A stretch of DNA of 64,000 bases from Thioclava nitratireducens (GTDB lineage: Bacteria > Pseudomonadota > Alphaproteobacteria > Rhodobacterales > Rhodobacteraceae), in contig NZ_CP019437.1 in NCBI RefSeq assembly GCF_001940525.2, positions 1,276,501-1,340,500 on the forward strand, given 5' to 3'. The position numbers were made by a program, and so were the translations under genes. Positions 35,360 through 44,326 of the stretch are shown piece by piece. The notes under the pieces are model-generated. The model was not told the DNA's origin, made no database searches, and saw only the letters and a list, made by a program, of their open reading frames with translations. How positions within the stretch are numbered: position 1 is the stretch's first letter; every line of letters starts with the position of its first letter.

Positions 35360-36979
35360 TCAACGCCGGCCGATTTGCGGCGTCGCGGCGAGCTTGGTGC
35401 GGTGCCGTTCTGCCCAATCGAGAAATTCGCTGATCGGCATCGGGGCGGCGATCGCCGGGCCTTGCACCGCTGAGCAGCCCAGCTGGCACAGCATCGCGTG
35501 CTCGGCGATACCCGGCACCCCTTCGGCGAGAGTTTTCAGCCCCAGTCCTTCGGCCATCGATACGATCGCGGCGGTCAGGCGCTGGTGTTCGGTGTTGTGG
35601 TCGATCTGTGCGGTGAGCGAGCGATGGATGCGCAGCCGCTGCGGTCCGAGCCGGTGGATCGTTTCTGCCGAGACGGGGCCGGTGCCGAACCCCGCCAGTT
35701 CGATCAGGCAGCCTAGGCGTTTGATTTCGTGCAGGGTGCGACAGCAAACCGGATCGTCGAGCCGCGCCACCATCGCCTGCGGGACGATCAGCCGCAGCCG
35801 GTTCGGGGCGATCTCGAACCGGTCGAATTCCCAGGCCAGCCGCTCGGCCAGTCTCGGGTCGCCCATCTGGCCGTGCAGGAATGGCAGCGAGGCCGGGCCG
35901 AAGTCGCTGCCGTCGCGCGAGATGTCGCGCAGCGCACCGAAGGCCGCGTAGAGCATCACCTCGGAGAAGCGCGCGCCGAGCCCTGCAGCTTCGATCGCGG
36001 GAAGAATCTCGCTTTCGGTCAGGATCCCGCGCTGCGCGTGAAGCCAGCGCGGGATTGCCTGAAATCCCACGATGTCCCCGGTATCGGTGGATATCTGCGG
36101 CAGGAAGAACGCCTTTATATGCCCGGCCTCCAGTGCCTCCCCCACGCTGGCGGATAGCGGGTGCGGGCCCGGCTCTTTCATGACGATCTTGTTGGAACGG
36201 GAGGAGCGGATCGCGCCGGGCCCGCTGCGCATCGCGCGCTCGGCGGCGGTTTCGGCGCGCGACAGTGCCGCCTCCGCCTCCGCATGGGCGTGCGCTTCGG
36301 CCTTGGCCAGCGTGGCGGCGTCCTCGCGATGGGCAGGGGACGCATCACTCCGGCCCACGAGGTGAAAGCCGATATGCATGGTGATCTGTTCGGTCTGTGC
36401 CGCGATCGAGTAAGGCTCGCTTACCGCTTCCTGCAGGCGCCCGCAAAGCTGGATCATGCCCTCGAGCCCGAGGCGTGGCGTCGGGCGCAGCAGGACCGCG
36501 AAACGGGCACCCTCCCATCGGGTGACTACGTCGCCGCTGCGCAGCTGCCCCTGAAGCCGCTCGCCGATCCGGCGCAGCAGCAGGTCGAAGTCCCTGGCCG
36601 GCAGGCGCCGGAGCGCCTGCTCCGGCGCGTCGAGGCCGAGGATCAGGCAGCCGGTCGGGCGATTGCGCGCCCGCGCGTCCTGCAGGGATGCGGCCATTTC
36701 GGAGATCGCGGCATTTGGCGGCGGCAGGCCGGTAGCGGGGTCGCAGCCTTCCTCGTCAGTCTCAAGCGGGACGGGCAGGGGACGGGTCATCCATCCCACT
36801 AGAAGCGCGGTAAGGCCGATCAACACCATCGCCTCGGGCCCCACCCAAAGCAGGGCGAGCCCACAGGCCGGTACGAAGGCGATCATCTCGCGGCGGAGCA
36901 GAACCGGCCCCGGCTTGCCGTGATATTTTGCGCGCAGCTCTGATTTGCGGGCGGCGCGCTTGCCACCGTCCTTCCCCAT
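35360..36979 (-). CDS. degenerate GGDEF-EAL protein
   Basis: A 539-residue membrane-anchored protein. Two hydrophobic segments (about 32-47 and 49-65) are followed by a GGDEF-like domain (75-210), a helical Ala/Glu-rich linker, and an EAL-like domain (275-530). The catalytic motifs are gone: GGDEF is EGARF at 156-160, EAL is QAI at 307-309, the metal-binding Asn and Glu positions are lost, and DDFGTG is AGFGTG at 429-434. It therefore should neither make nor cleave c-di-GMP, but could bind a nucleotide or a partner. I start at ATG 36979; the frame to 37045 lacks support. It lies between ttcA and yidC. Confidence 0.88.
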   Translation of the reverse strand: MGKDGGKRAARKSELRAKYHGKPGPVLLRREMIAFVPACGLALLWVGPEAMVLIGLTALLVGWMTRPLPVPLETDEEGCDPATGLPPPNAAISEMAASLQDARARNRPTGCLILGLDAPEQALRRLPARDFDLLLRRIGERLQGQLRSGDVVTRWEGARFAVLLRPTPRLGLEGMIQLCGRLQEAVSEPYSIAAQTEQITMHIGFHLVGRSDASPAHREDAATLAKAEAHAHAEAEAALSRAETAAERAMRSGPGAIRSSRSNKIVMKEPGPHPLSASVGEALEAGHIKAFFLPQISTDTGDIVGFQAIPRWLHAQRGILTESEILPAIEAAGLGARFSEVMLYAAFGALRDISRDGSDFGPASLPFLHGQMGDPRLAERLAWEFDRFEIAPNRLRLIVPQAMVARLDDPVCCRTLHEIKRLGCLIELAGFGTGPVSAETIHRLGPQRLRIHRSLTAQIDHNTEHQRLTAAIVSMAEGLGLKTLAEGVPGIAEHAMLCQLGCSAVQGPAIAAPMPISEFLDWAERHRTKLAATPQIGRR

Positions 36980-37060
36980 GACACCTACCCCCGTGGCACA
37001 TGCAGGCCCCTCAGGAGCCCCCTTCGCCGGCGAGGTTAGGCGCAATTGGTATTCAGCCGG

Positions 37061-37942
37061 TTAATCGCGCTCGCGCAAAACCGGGACGTTTTCGTTAAAA
37101 TCCGCTTCACTCTCCGCGCGCCGCTCGAGCCCCGCGAAATCGAAGATCGCGGGGTCGCACAGGTGCGAGGGGCGCGCGTTGAGTAGCGCCTTGAACATCT
37201 TGTTGCGGCGGCCGGGGGTGTTCTTCTCCCAGCCGTCGAGCATCATCTTCACCTGCTGGCGCTGCAGCCCGTCCTGAGAGCCGCAGAGATCGCAAGGGAT
37301 GATCGGATAGTCCATCGCGCGGGCGAATTTCTCGCAATCTTCCTCCGCGACGAAGGCGAGCGGTCGATAGACGAAGAGATCGCCTTCCTCATTCAGCAGT
37401 TTGGGCGGCATCGTCGCGAGGCGCGAGCCGTGGAACAGGTTCATGAAGAAAGTCTCGAGAATGTCGTCGCGGTGATGACCCAGCACGACGGCCGAGCAGC
37501 CTTCCTCGCGCGCGATGCGATAGAGGTTGCCGCGCCGCAGCCGCGAGCAAAGCGCGCAATAGGTGCGGCCCTGCGGGACCTTGTCCATCACGATCGAATA
37601 GGTGTCCTGATATTCGATCCGGTGCGGCACGCCCATCTTCTCGAGGAATTCCGGAAGCACGGTCGCGGGGAAGCCCGGCTGGCCCTGATCGAGATTGCAG
37701 GCCAGCAGCTCCACCGGCAGCAGCCCGCGCCATTGCAGCTCGTGCAGCACGGCCAGCAGCGTGTAGCTGTCCTTGCCGCCCGACAGGCAGACCAGCCAGC
37801 GTTGACCGCGTTCGATCATGCCGTATTTCTCGATCGCCTCGCGGGTTTCGCGCACGATGCGCTTGCGCAGTTTCTTGAACTCGGTCGTCGAGGGCGCTCC
37901 TGCGAAAAGCGGATGGATCGGGCTGTCTTCGTCATCAAGCAT
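37061..37942 (-). CDS. ttcA: tRNA 2-thiocytidine(32) synthetase
   Basis: A 293-residue PP-loop ATPase that puts sulfur on cytidine 32 of tRNA. The PP-loop is [12 protein letters not shown], and the Fe-S cluster cysteines are in TYCALCSR and [25 protein letters not shown] is the typical later block. The start at 37942 has AAGGA eight bases before it and overlaps the yidD stop by eight bases; the open frame to 38071 lies within yidD and is rejected. Confidence 0.94.
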   Translation of the reverse strand: MLDDEDSPIHPLFAGAPSTTEFKKLRKRIVRETREAIEKYGMIERGQRWLVCLSGGKDSYTLLAVLHELQWRGLLPVELLACNLDQGQPGFPATVLPEFLEKMGVPHRIEYQDTYSIVMDKVPQGRTYCALCSRLRRGNLYRIAREEGCSAVVLGHHRDDILETFFMNLFHGSRLATMPPKLLNEEGDLFVYRPLAFVAEEDCEKFARAMDYPIIPCDLCGSQDGLQRQQVKMMLDGWEKNTPGRRNKMFKALLNARPSHLCDPAIFDFAGLERRAESEADFNENVPVLRERD

Positions 37943-38225
37943 CTGGAGTGTCCTTCGCGTCATGCGCATGGGCGCAACGATGGGCGGCGTCATGTTCGGG
38001 ATCGGCGCCAGGCACCGGGTCGTAGCCATGCCCGCCCCAGGGGTGGCAGCTGAGGAGCCGTTTCCCGGCAAGCCATCCCCCCTTCAGTGCGCCGTGCCTC
38101 TCGAGCGCTTCGAGCGCATAGACCGAGCAAGTCGGCTGGTAGCGGCAGCCGTGCCCCATCCAGGGGCTGAGCAGCAAGCGATAGGCATGAACCGGCAGGG
38201 CGAGGATTCGGGCGAGGGGGCTCAT
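37935..38225 (-). CDS. yidD: membrane protein insertion efficiency factor
   Basis: A 96-residue YidD protein. The diagnostic stretch [20 protein letters not shown] is followed by the [13 protein letters not shown] block, and the tail is His/Asp-rich. It helps YidC-dependent insertion and is usually encoded beside rnpA. Its start overlaps the rnpA stop by four bases (ATGA), and its end overlaps ttcA. Confidence 0.95.
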   Translation of the reverse strand: MSPLARILALPVHAYRLLLSPWMGHGCRYQPTCSVYALEALERHGALKGGWLAGKRLLSCHPWGGHGYDPVPGADPEHDAAHRCAHAHDAKDTPDA

Positions 38226-38650
38226 TTGCGTTTGCTCCCCTTGGGTTTGCGCGGTCTCGGCGGGGTGATCGGCAAATCGTGAATGATCGTGAGCACGGTC
38301 TCGAATTCGGCCAGCATGGCGGCGAAGTCGCGCGTTGCGGTCGCCTCGGGGCGCCCGACCAGAACATAGTCCCAGCCCGGCCGACCCGCCTTGGGCAGAA
38401 CGGCGCGGGCGATTTCGCGCAGGCGGCGTTTCGCGCGATTGCGCGCCACCGCATTGCCGAGCTTCTTCGAGCAGGTGAACCCCACGCGGATCAGATCGGG
38501 GGCGACGGGCTCGTCTTCGCGGCGTTTGCGCGCCTGCAGCAGAAAGCCGGGCATCCCCTTACGCTGCGCCGAGGCCGCTTTCAGGAAATCCGCCCGCTGC
38601 CGCAGAACCGCGGTCGGGCGAGTCGGATCATCTGAGCGTATGGCGGCCAT
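38222..38650 (-). CDS. rnpA: ribonuclease P protein component
   Basis: A 142-residue basic protein that, with the RNase P RNA, matures tRNA 5' ends. The conserved RNR block is NAVARNRAKRRLREIAR, preceded by VGFTCSKKLG. A basic tail ([12 protein letters not shown]) ends it. GGAGG lies seven bases before the ATG. It follows rpmH by 130 bases in the usual order. Confidence 0.95.
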   Translation of the reverse strand: MAAIRSDDPTRPTAVLRQRADFLKAASAQRKGMPGFLLQARKRREDEPVAPDLIRVGFTCSKKLGNAVARNRAKRRLREIARAVLPKAGRPGWDYVLVGRPEATATRDFAAMLAEFETVLTIIHDLPITPPRPRKPKGSKRK

Positions 38651-38780
38651 CAGGGGACCTCCGGCGAATAAACGGCGCGCAAAATAGCGAAGCCGCCGGT
38701 CTTTTCACCGATCCGACCCGAGGGCCCGACCTGCGAAAAGCATCCGGCGGCGTCAAAAGCCAGTCGCGGCTGTAACGGCC

Positions 38781-38915
38781 TTAAGCCGACAGACGCTTAC
38801 GGCCCTTCGCGCGACGGGCGTTGAGAACCCGGCGTCCACCCTTCGTGGCCATGCGGCTGCGGAAGCCGTGGCGACGGGCGCGAACGAGGTTCGACGGCTG
38901 GAACGTGCGTTTCAT
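38781..38915 (-). CDS. rpmH: 50S ribosomal protein L34
   Basis: A 44-residue ribosomal protein, starting [18 protein letters not shown] and ending in the basic GRKRLSA. It matches L34 along its whole length. It heads the rpmH-rnpA-yidD-ttcA run and is preceded by a strong promoter at 38979-39007. Confidence 0.97.
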   Translation of the reverse strand: MKRTFQPSNLVRARRHGFRSRMATKGGRRVLNARRAKGRKRLSA

Positions 38916-39220
38916 CGTTTTCACTCCGGTTCGGGCCCAGAAACAGGATTCGAGGGCCAGATAGCATTTCGAAGCCGCTCTTTAGTGACCTCTCCCCGGC
39001 AAGTCAATTCGCGAAAGCGGGTTTTTTCCGGCTTTTCCGGTCGCTTCGCATGGATCGTGACCGCTCACGGGGTTTTGCCTTTCGTGCGAGCCACCTATCT
39101 TGTGCACAAAGAGCGGCTGACGCGCAGGATGGCATCCTTGCATCCTGACGGGCGGTGCATCAAGAGTGACAGTGAAGGGGACAGGCCGACGCTGCGGGGC
39201 GGCTCTGCGTTTGATAGGCG
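38916..39220 (-). other. divergent intergenic region between rpmH and the histidine kinase gene
   Basis: About 305 bases without a gene. It holds the rpmH promoter (38979-39007) and a small hairpin around 39130-39150 (GGATG...GCATCC). I see no clear promoter for the kinase gene and no DnaA-box cluster. Confidence 0.6.
38979..39007 (-). promoter_or_regulatory. sigma-70 promoter of rpmH
   Basis: On the minus strand TTGACT, a 17-base spacer and TAAAGA, about 64 bases upstream of the rpmH ATG. Confidence 0.6.
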
Positions 39221-40645
39221 ATGAAAGTGAACACTCTTTCAGGACGGTTTCTGATCCTGACCACGGTTTTCGTGGTGCTCGCCGAGGCGTTGATCCTTTT
39301 GCCGGGGCTGGCGAATTTCCGTGAGGACTATCTTCTTACGCGACTCGAGCGGGCGCAAATCGCCTCGCTCGCGCTGCTGACCACAGACACCACCATCGCG
39401 CCCGATCTGGAAAAGGAACTGCTCTCCAACGCGGGCGTCTTCAACGTCGTGCTGCGCAGAGATGCGGCGCGGCAGCTGGTGTTGTCCTCTCCGATTCCCT
39501 CGCCCGTGACCGAAACCTACGATTTGCGCGATTCGACCGAATGGACGCGCATCCGTGACGCGGTGCATGCGCTCTTCGATTCCGAGGATCGCGTAATCCG
39601 GGTGCTGGGGCAGCCGGTGCAGAAGGGCGGCATCGTGATCGAGGTGACGCTCGCGACCGAGCCGATGCGGATCGCAATGGTGGAATACGGGCTACGGCTC
39701 CTGTCGATCTCGGCGGTCTTCTCCGTGATCACCGCCGTTCTGCTGTTCCTGCTGGTGCGGCGGCTGATGGTCGTGCCGATCAAGCGGCTTGTAGCGCATA
39801 TGTCATCCTACGCGGACGCGCCCGAAGACGCGCGGCGTATCATAACCCCGCAGGCCAGCGTCGAGGAACTGCGCGTGGCGGAAGAGGCCTTGGCCTCGAT
39901 GCAGCAGCAGCTCACCGCGTCGTTGCGCCAGAAGGAGCGTCTCGCACAGCTGGGGCAAGCGGTCGCCAAGATCAGCCACGACCTGCGCAACATCCTGACC
40001 ACGGCGCAGCTCTTCGCCGACCGTATGGAAAGCTCGGACGATCCCGGCGTGAAGCGCGCGGCGCCGAAGCTGACCGGCTCGATCGAGCGCGCGATCAACC
40101 TGTGTGAAACGACGCTCGCCTTCGGCAAGGCCAAGGAGCCGCCGCCGACGCTGTCGCGCTTCATGTTCGGCGAGCTGGCGCAGGAAGTTCTGGAAAACGA
40201 GGAACACCCGAGCGAAGGCCCGGTCGTCGATTTCGTCACCGACATGCCGCCGAACCTGGTAATCCGTGCCGACCGCGAGCAGCTCTACCGCGTGCTCAAC
40301 AACCTCGTGCGCAATGCCCGTCAGGCGATCGAGGCCACCGGAAAGAACGGTACGGTAGAGATCGGCGCAGGCGAGAATTCCGAAGGTTGGTGGATCCGCG
40401 TGCAGGACAGCGGCCCCGGACTGCCCGAGACCGCCCGCGAACATCTCTTCAAGCCCTTCACCGGGGGCACCCGAGCGGGCGGTACGGGGCTCGGCCTCGC
40501 CATTGCCGCGGAGTTGATTCGTGGCCATGGCGGGCGGCTGGACCTCGTTCGGACCGATGGGAGCGGCACCGAGTTTCGCATCTTCCTGCCCTCCGATGTC
40601 GCGTTGGATTGTGTCTCCGAGAAGGGCGCCGGCGCAATCTCCTGA
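39221..40645 (+). CDS. membrane sensor histidine kinase
   Basis: A 474-residue kinase. Two helices (about 8-28 and 155-180) enclose a periplasmic sensor domain of about 125 residues; a HAMP-like region follows, then the dimerisation helix with the phospho-acceptor in AKISHDLRNILTTAQ, and the ATP-binding domain with NNLVRNARQAIE (N box), DSGPGLP (G1) and GTGLGLAIA (G2). No response regulator gene lies next to it, so it is an orphan within this window. The signal it senses is unknown. Confidence 0.9.
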   Translation: MKVNTLSGRFLILTTVFVVLAEALILLPGLANFREDYLLTRLERAQIASLALLTTDTTIAPDLEKELLSNAGVFNVVLRRDAARQLVLSSPIPSPVTETYDLRDSTEWTRIRDAVHALFDSEDRVIRVLGQPVQKGGIVIEVTLATEPMRIAMVEYGLRLLSISAVFSVITAVLLFLLVRRLMVVPIKRLVAHMSSYADAPEDARRIITPQASVEELRVAEEALASMQQQLTASLRQKERLAQLGQAVAKISHDLRNILTTAQLFADRMESSDDPGVKRAAPKLTGSIERAINLCETTLAFGKAKEPPPTLSRFMFGELAQEVLENEEHPSEGPVVDFVTDMPPNLVIRADREQLYRVLNNLVRNARQAIEATGKNGTVEIGAGENSEGWWIRVQDSGPGLPETAREHLFKPFTGGTRAGGTGLGLAIAAELIRGHGGRLDLVRTDGSGTEFRIFLPSDVALDCVSEKGAGAIS

Positions 40646-40791
40646 GCCCGTGCGGGGTTACGCGCCGGCAGCGATGCACCCATCCGCAGGGCTGCCGCGA
40701 GGGCATCCGGGAATTTTGACGGTTTTGCGAAATTGCCGCGAATTTGCTCTTGCATCGCTCCGACGTGGCCGTTACATCGCCCCACATAAGC

Positions 40792-40868
40792 GGACCCGTA
40801 GCTCAGCTGGATAGAGCACTTGACTACGAATCAAGGGGTCGGGCGTTCGAATCGTCCCGGGTCCGCCA
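40792..40868 (+). tRNA. tRNA-Arg(ACG)
   Basis: A 77-nucleotide tRNA. Acceptor GGACCCG pairs with CGGGTCC, the anticodon loop CTACGAA gives ACG (normally edited to ICG), the T-loop is TTCGAAT, and G then CCA are encoded at the 3' end. Confidence 0.95.
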
Positions 40869-40995
40869 TTTCTCTCCCTTCCGAAATGTAGATGATCAGC
40901 ACGCCACTGATGCGGTTACGCGCGCGGTGATAGCTGTCAAGCGCTGGCGTGGCTGCAGTCCCAGACTTTGCGCATGACGTATGGCAGAGGCTTAG

Positions 40996-41259
40996 GTGCG
41001 TGGTGTGCGGAGTATCACGCCGCCGGGACCCGGCCTCGCGCTCGACTGTGCGATTTGCGTGGCTTTGCGCGTCGCGACCGACTGCGGCATCTCGAACAAC
41101 GCGCATATCATCACGATGGACGCGCGGGTCTTGGGCGTGGAGCTCGCGAAAGACATCGCCGATGCCTTCCTGGCCTCGTCCTTCGATCCCGAGGGGAAAT
41201 CGGCGGACAACGTTCAGGCCATTGACGCGGTCGATGCCAAGTATCACACGACGGTCTGA
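40996..41259 (+). pseudogene. C-terminal remnant of an RpiB/LacAB-family sugar-phosphate isomerase
   Basis: The frame keeps about 60 residues that match the end of RpiB-like isomerases: [19 protein letters not shown], then [12 protein letters not shown] and DAVDAKY before TGA at 41257. In intact members this segment carries the conserved Asn and follows about 150 residues of Rossmann-like core, which is missing. Sequence before about 41070 has no family likeness, and tRNA-Arg lies within 130 bases, so the 5' part has been deleted. The intact class 1 fructose-bisphosphatase gene follows after 61 bases, as if in an old operon. Confidence 0.65.
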
Positions 41260-41320
41260 GCGAACTCCCGAGGGCCGGGCGGTTCGCCGCCCGGTCCCAA
41301 CTCACTGACGGAATTCCCAC

Positions 41321-42289
41321 ATGCTGACCTTGCCGAACGACCGTCCCTCGCAGGCGGCGCACCTGCGTGACTGCCTGCCTGCTGGCGGGCTTGGAGAGAT
41401 CATCGCCGCGCTGGCGAATGCCTTGCCGCCGATCGAGCAGCGGCTCGCGGCGGGCAGGTTGCCCGGCGATCCGGCCGCGCCCTGTGGTCAGAATGAGAGC
41501 GGCGATGTGCAGAAGGCGCTCGATGTCGGCGCGCATGACCACATCATTGCGGCGCTTGCCGGGCTGGGTGTGCGGCACATGCTGTCGGAAGAGGCCGAAG
41601 AGGTCGAACTGCTCGACCCGGAAGGCCGCTTCGATCTCGCGATCGATCCGATCGACGGGTCGGGCTCGATCGGTATCGGCGCGCCGCTCGGGATGCTGTT
41701 CGCGATCTACCCGACCGGTCCTGCCGATTTCCGGCGTCCGGGCTCGGAGGCGATCGCGGCGGGTTATGCCTCCTTCGGTCATTCGCTGGATTTCGGGTTC
41801 ACGGCCGGGCAGGGGGTGCAGATCGTCACCTATGACGGCAAGGACTTCCGCATGACGGCGCAGGATGTCCGGCTGTCGCCCAAAGCGTCGACCATTGCCT
41901 ACAACGCCTCTAACGAGCGCCATTGGAGCCCGGGGCTGCAACGCTGGGCCGCCGAGTTGCGCGCCGGGGCAGAGGGCCCGCGCGGGCGCGATTTCAACAT
42001 GCGCTGGCTGGCGGCGGCGGTCGGTGAATTGCACCGTATCCTGCTCAAAGGTGGCGCGTTCCTCTATCCGGCGGACCGGCGCGAAGGCTATCGCGCGGGA
42101 CGGCTGCGGCTGGCCTATGAGGCGGTGCCGATCGCCTGTCTGATCGAAGCGGCAGGCGGCCGCGCCACCGATGGCACCAAGCGCATCCTCGATCTCGTGC
42201 CGGAGGCGCCGCACCAGAACGTGCCGCTCGTGTTCGGCGCCTCGGAAGAGGTCGAGATCATCAAGACATATCTTTCGGAGGAGACCTGA
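41321..42289 (+). CDS. fbp: class 1 fructose-1,6-bisphosphatase
   Basis: A 322-residue enzyme converting fructose-1,6-bisphosphate to fructose-6-phosphate in gluconeogenesis or the Calvin cycle. The metal site is DPIDGSGSI (canonical DPLDGSSN), with SEEAEE upstream; substrate contacts are YNASNERHW, LHRILLKGGAFLYP and RLRLAYEAVPIACLIEAAGG. It appears complete. On its 5' side is the remnant of an RpiB-like isomerase gene and on its 3' side, four bases on, the first codons of a class II aldolase gene, so it looks like the survivor of a sugar-phosphate operon. Confidence 0.92.
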   Translation: MLTLPNDRPSQAAHLRDCLPAGGLGEIIAALANALPPIEQRLAAGRLPGDPAAPCGQNESGDVQKALDVGAHDHIIAALAGLGVRHMLSEEAEEVELLDPEGRFDLAIDPIDGSGSIGIGAPLGMLFAIYPTGPADFRRPGSEAIAAGYASFGHSLDFGFTAGQGVQIVTYDGKDFRMTAQDVRLSPKASTIAYNASNERHWSPGLQRWAAELRAGAEGPRGRDFNMRWLAAAVGELHRILLKGGAFLYPADRREGYRAGRLRLAYEAVPIACLIEAAGGRATDGTKRILDLVPEAPHQNVPLVFGASEEVEIIKTYLSEET

Positions 42290-42292
42290 CCC

Positions 42293-42334
42293 ATGGCCCG
42301 CATCACGCTACGCCAATTGCTGGCGGCGCGCTGA
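42293..42334 (+). pseudogene. 5' stub of a class II fructose-bisphosphate aldolase gene
   Basis: ATG begins MARITLRQLLAAR and then TGA. The first ten residues are the invariant start of class II aldolases (CbbA/FbaA: M-A-x-I-T-L-R-Q-L-L). GGAGGAGACC lies at a normal distance. Nothing resembling the remaining roughly 340 residues is found downstream before tRNA-Ala, so all but the first 13 codons were deleted. Confidence 0.65.
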
Positions 42335-42791
42335 GCACGTCGCCTGTCGAGGCCAGCCACAAGTGCGGCACATGGTGAGCGATTTTCTCCGTGGCCCCGG
42401 AATGTCGCAGAAACCACGCTTTCCGTCCGAAGACGCGCAACGGGCTACGAGCCCCAGCGCGAAGAAGCTATCGTCGCGATCGCGGGCGGCCGTTCTCCGA
42501 CGAACAGACCGCGCGCACGAGTGAGATGGCGGCGCGCAAAGGTCGACCTCGGTGGACGCTACTCGACGAAGTACAACGCCTGTGTCGGTCGCGTCACGAA
42601 GCGCGCGCTGGCACCGAGTGAGGTCGACAAGGCTGCGTTGGCGCGCACTCCACGTCCTCACGGTGTCGTTCGCTGGCGGAAGAAAGCCCTATGCGGGGGA
42701 GCCTAAGCGCACGGCGACCGGACCGCGCCGGCGCGCGGCGAACTTCTCACGACAAGCGCGATGTGATCGGATGCGTTTTCGGAAGTTTGTT
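42335..42791 (+). other. 457-base gap with no recognisable gene
   Basis: Between the aldolase stub and tRNA-Ala. Several short open frames exist on both strands, none with a ribosome binding site, family likeness or consistent composition. It probably represents the join and drift left by a deletion. Confidence 0.6.
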
Positions 42792-42867
<76 letters not shown>

Positions 42868-43062
42868 ACCGGAGGTCCAGCGGGTCAGCCCCGCTGTGTG
42901 GGGAGGCGTATAGGCAAAGCGTCGGGGCGGCGCAAGAGGAATTTGTTGTGAAGGCGGGGGAAATTTTTGTCCGCTGCGTATTCCCGCGCGTCACCTGAGC
43001 GGCGCTGGCGTAGAGCGCGCCTCGGGGCAGGGGAGAAGCGGGAATACGCACGGCCTCACGTC

Positions 43063-43100
43063 CGGAAAAAGAAAAAGGCGCGACGGTTTCCCGTTGCGCC
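43063..43100 (-). terminator. Rho-independent terminator after the FYDLN-acid gene
   Basis: On the minus strand GGCGC, an interrupted ACGG/CCGT extension and GCGCC form a hairpin followed by TTTTTCTTTTT. Thirty bases past the stop. Confidence 0.85.
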
Positions 43101-43129
43101 TTGATCTCTCGTCCGAGCGGCCCAGCCGA

Positions 43130-43456
43130 TCAGTTGTCTTCCTTGTCCTCGGTGCTGACATCCGCGATGTCATCGAGCGAGACATTGTCGTCATCGTCGT
43201 CGTCGTCGAGCAGATCGTCGTCGAGATCCACGTCGCCGTTATCGTCGTCGAGATCGTCATCGTCGAGATTGACGTCGTCATCTTTCTGCGACGACGTCTT
43301 GTCGGTCACGAGCGTGCGACCGCTGCCCGAGGTCAGAGCCTCGAGGGTGAAGGTGTTGTTGCAGACCGGGCAGGTCATCGGGTCGTTATTCAGGTCGTAA
43401 AAGCGGCTCGCGCAATGCGGGCACAGACGCTTGACGCCCCATTCCTCTTTCGGCAT
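43130..43456 (-). CDS. FYDLN acid domain protein (TIGR02300 family)
   Basis: A 108-residue protein typical of Alphaproteobacteria. The N-terminal half has two CxxC pairs flanking the name motif (CPHCASRFYDLNNDPMTCPVC), a likely zinc ribbon; the C-terminal half is almost all Asp and Leu. The acidic tail produces the long GTC/ATC-rich stretch in the DNA. AGGAG before ATG 43456 sets the start; the frame to 43681 is not coding. Its function is unknown. Confidence 0.93.
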   Translation of the reverse strand: MPKEEWGVKRLCPHCASRFYDLNNDPMTCPVCNNTFTLEALTSGSGRTLVTDKTSSQKDDDVNLDDDDLDDDNGDVDLDDDLLDDDDDDDNVSLDDIADVSTEDKEDN

Positions 43457-43560
43457 GGAATTCTCCTGCGCACTTATATCCAGCAGAGTCGCAGCCAACT
43501 GCCACATGCCGCGCAGGGTGTCAAAGCCTTTTCGCGCCTTTCTTGTGGGGCTGCGACCCG

Positions 43561-44295
43561 ATGGCCGCGCCTCTTGACCGAACCTGCCGGAGAATGCCCC
43601 TGTCCCGCCCACCTCACATTCCCGAACTGCCCGAGGTGGAGTTGGTGATGCGCCGTTCCGGTCGCGCGCGCAGGTTCTCATTGCGGGTGTCGCGGGTCGA
43701 CGGGCGGGTGGCGCTCACGATCCCGCGGGGCGCGTCCGAGCGAGAGGCGCTGGCCTTCGCGCGCTCGCAAACCGAATGGCTGCGCAAGACGCTTGGGGCG
43801 ATCCCGCCCGCGCGGGCCGTGCGATTCGGACAAGCTGTCCCCTTCCAGGGGCAGATGCTGATGCTCGAACCCGCGTCGCTGCGCAGCCCGAAGATCGACG
43901 GCGCGCGCCTCCTCGTGCCCGAAGATCCGGCACGGCTGGGCGTGCGGGTCGAGACTTTCTTCAAACACGCAGCTCGTCAGAGACTGCATGCGGCGACCGC
44001 GCGCTACGCCTCCGAGATCGGGCGTGACTTCGCAAAGATCACGATTCGCGACACCCGCTCGCGCTGGGGGTCCTGCAGCTCGACCGGAGCGCTCTCCTAT
44101 AGCTGGCGGTTGATCATGGCGCCGCCGGACGTGCTGGATTATGTCGCGGCCCATGAGGTCGCGCATCTGGAGGAGATGAATCACTCGCCCGCCTTCTGGC
44201 GCGTCGTCGAATCCCTGCGGCCGAGCTTCAAGGCAGAGCGCGCATGGCTCAAGCGCGAAGGCTCCGCGCTCCATGCGATCCGGTTTCGCGATTGA
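43561..44295 (+). CDS. YgjP-like (M48-related) metallopeptidase
   Basis: A 244-residue protein of the DUF45 / YgjP family. An N-terminal beta-region (SLRVSRVDGRVALTIPRGAS) is followed by the zinc-binding motif HEVAHLEEMNHS with the third-ligand region further on (FWRVVE), and RDTRSRWGSCSS is the typical preceding block. Substrate is unknown. ATG 43594 is an alternative start, but its GGAG would be only one base from the ATG. It ends 31 bases before the next GntR gene. Confidence 0.87.
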   Translation: MAAPLDRTCRRMPLSRPPHIPELPEVELVMRRSGRARRFSLRVSRVDGRVALTIPRGASEREALAFARSQTEWLRKTLGAIPPARAVRFGQAVPFQGQMLMLEPASLRSPKIDGARLLVPEDPARLGVRVETFFKHAARQRLHAATARYASEIGRDFAKITIRDTRSRWGSCSSTGALSYSWRLIMAPPDVLDYVAAHEVAHLEEMNHSPAFWRVVESLRPSFKAERAWLKREGSALHAIRFRD

Positions 44296-44309
44296 CCCGC
44301 GGCGGCAAC

Positions 44310-44317
44310 GTGATCAC
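44310..44317 (+). promoter_or_regulatory. GTGATCAC palindrome before the GntR gene
   Basis: A perfect eight-base palindrome followed by A, nine bases before the ATG at 44327. The same nine-mer GTGATCACA occurs twice upstream of sucC (60737-60765). A single GntR-type half-site pair is possible; see findings. Confidence 0.4.
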
Positions 44318-44326
44318 AAAAAGCGA

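Noticed and set aside
42391..42621. Frame with GRPFSDEQ and KGRPRW, resembling a resolvase or regulator helix-turn-helix
   Set aside because: Too short, no start signal and no continuation; the likeness is to low-complexity basic sequence only.
43140..43280. GTC/ATC-rich stretch that looks like a microsatellite
   Set aside because: It is the coding sequence of the acidic Asp-rich tail of the FYDLN protein, with mixed codons and no exact repeat unit.
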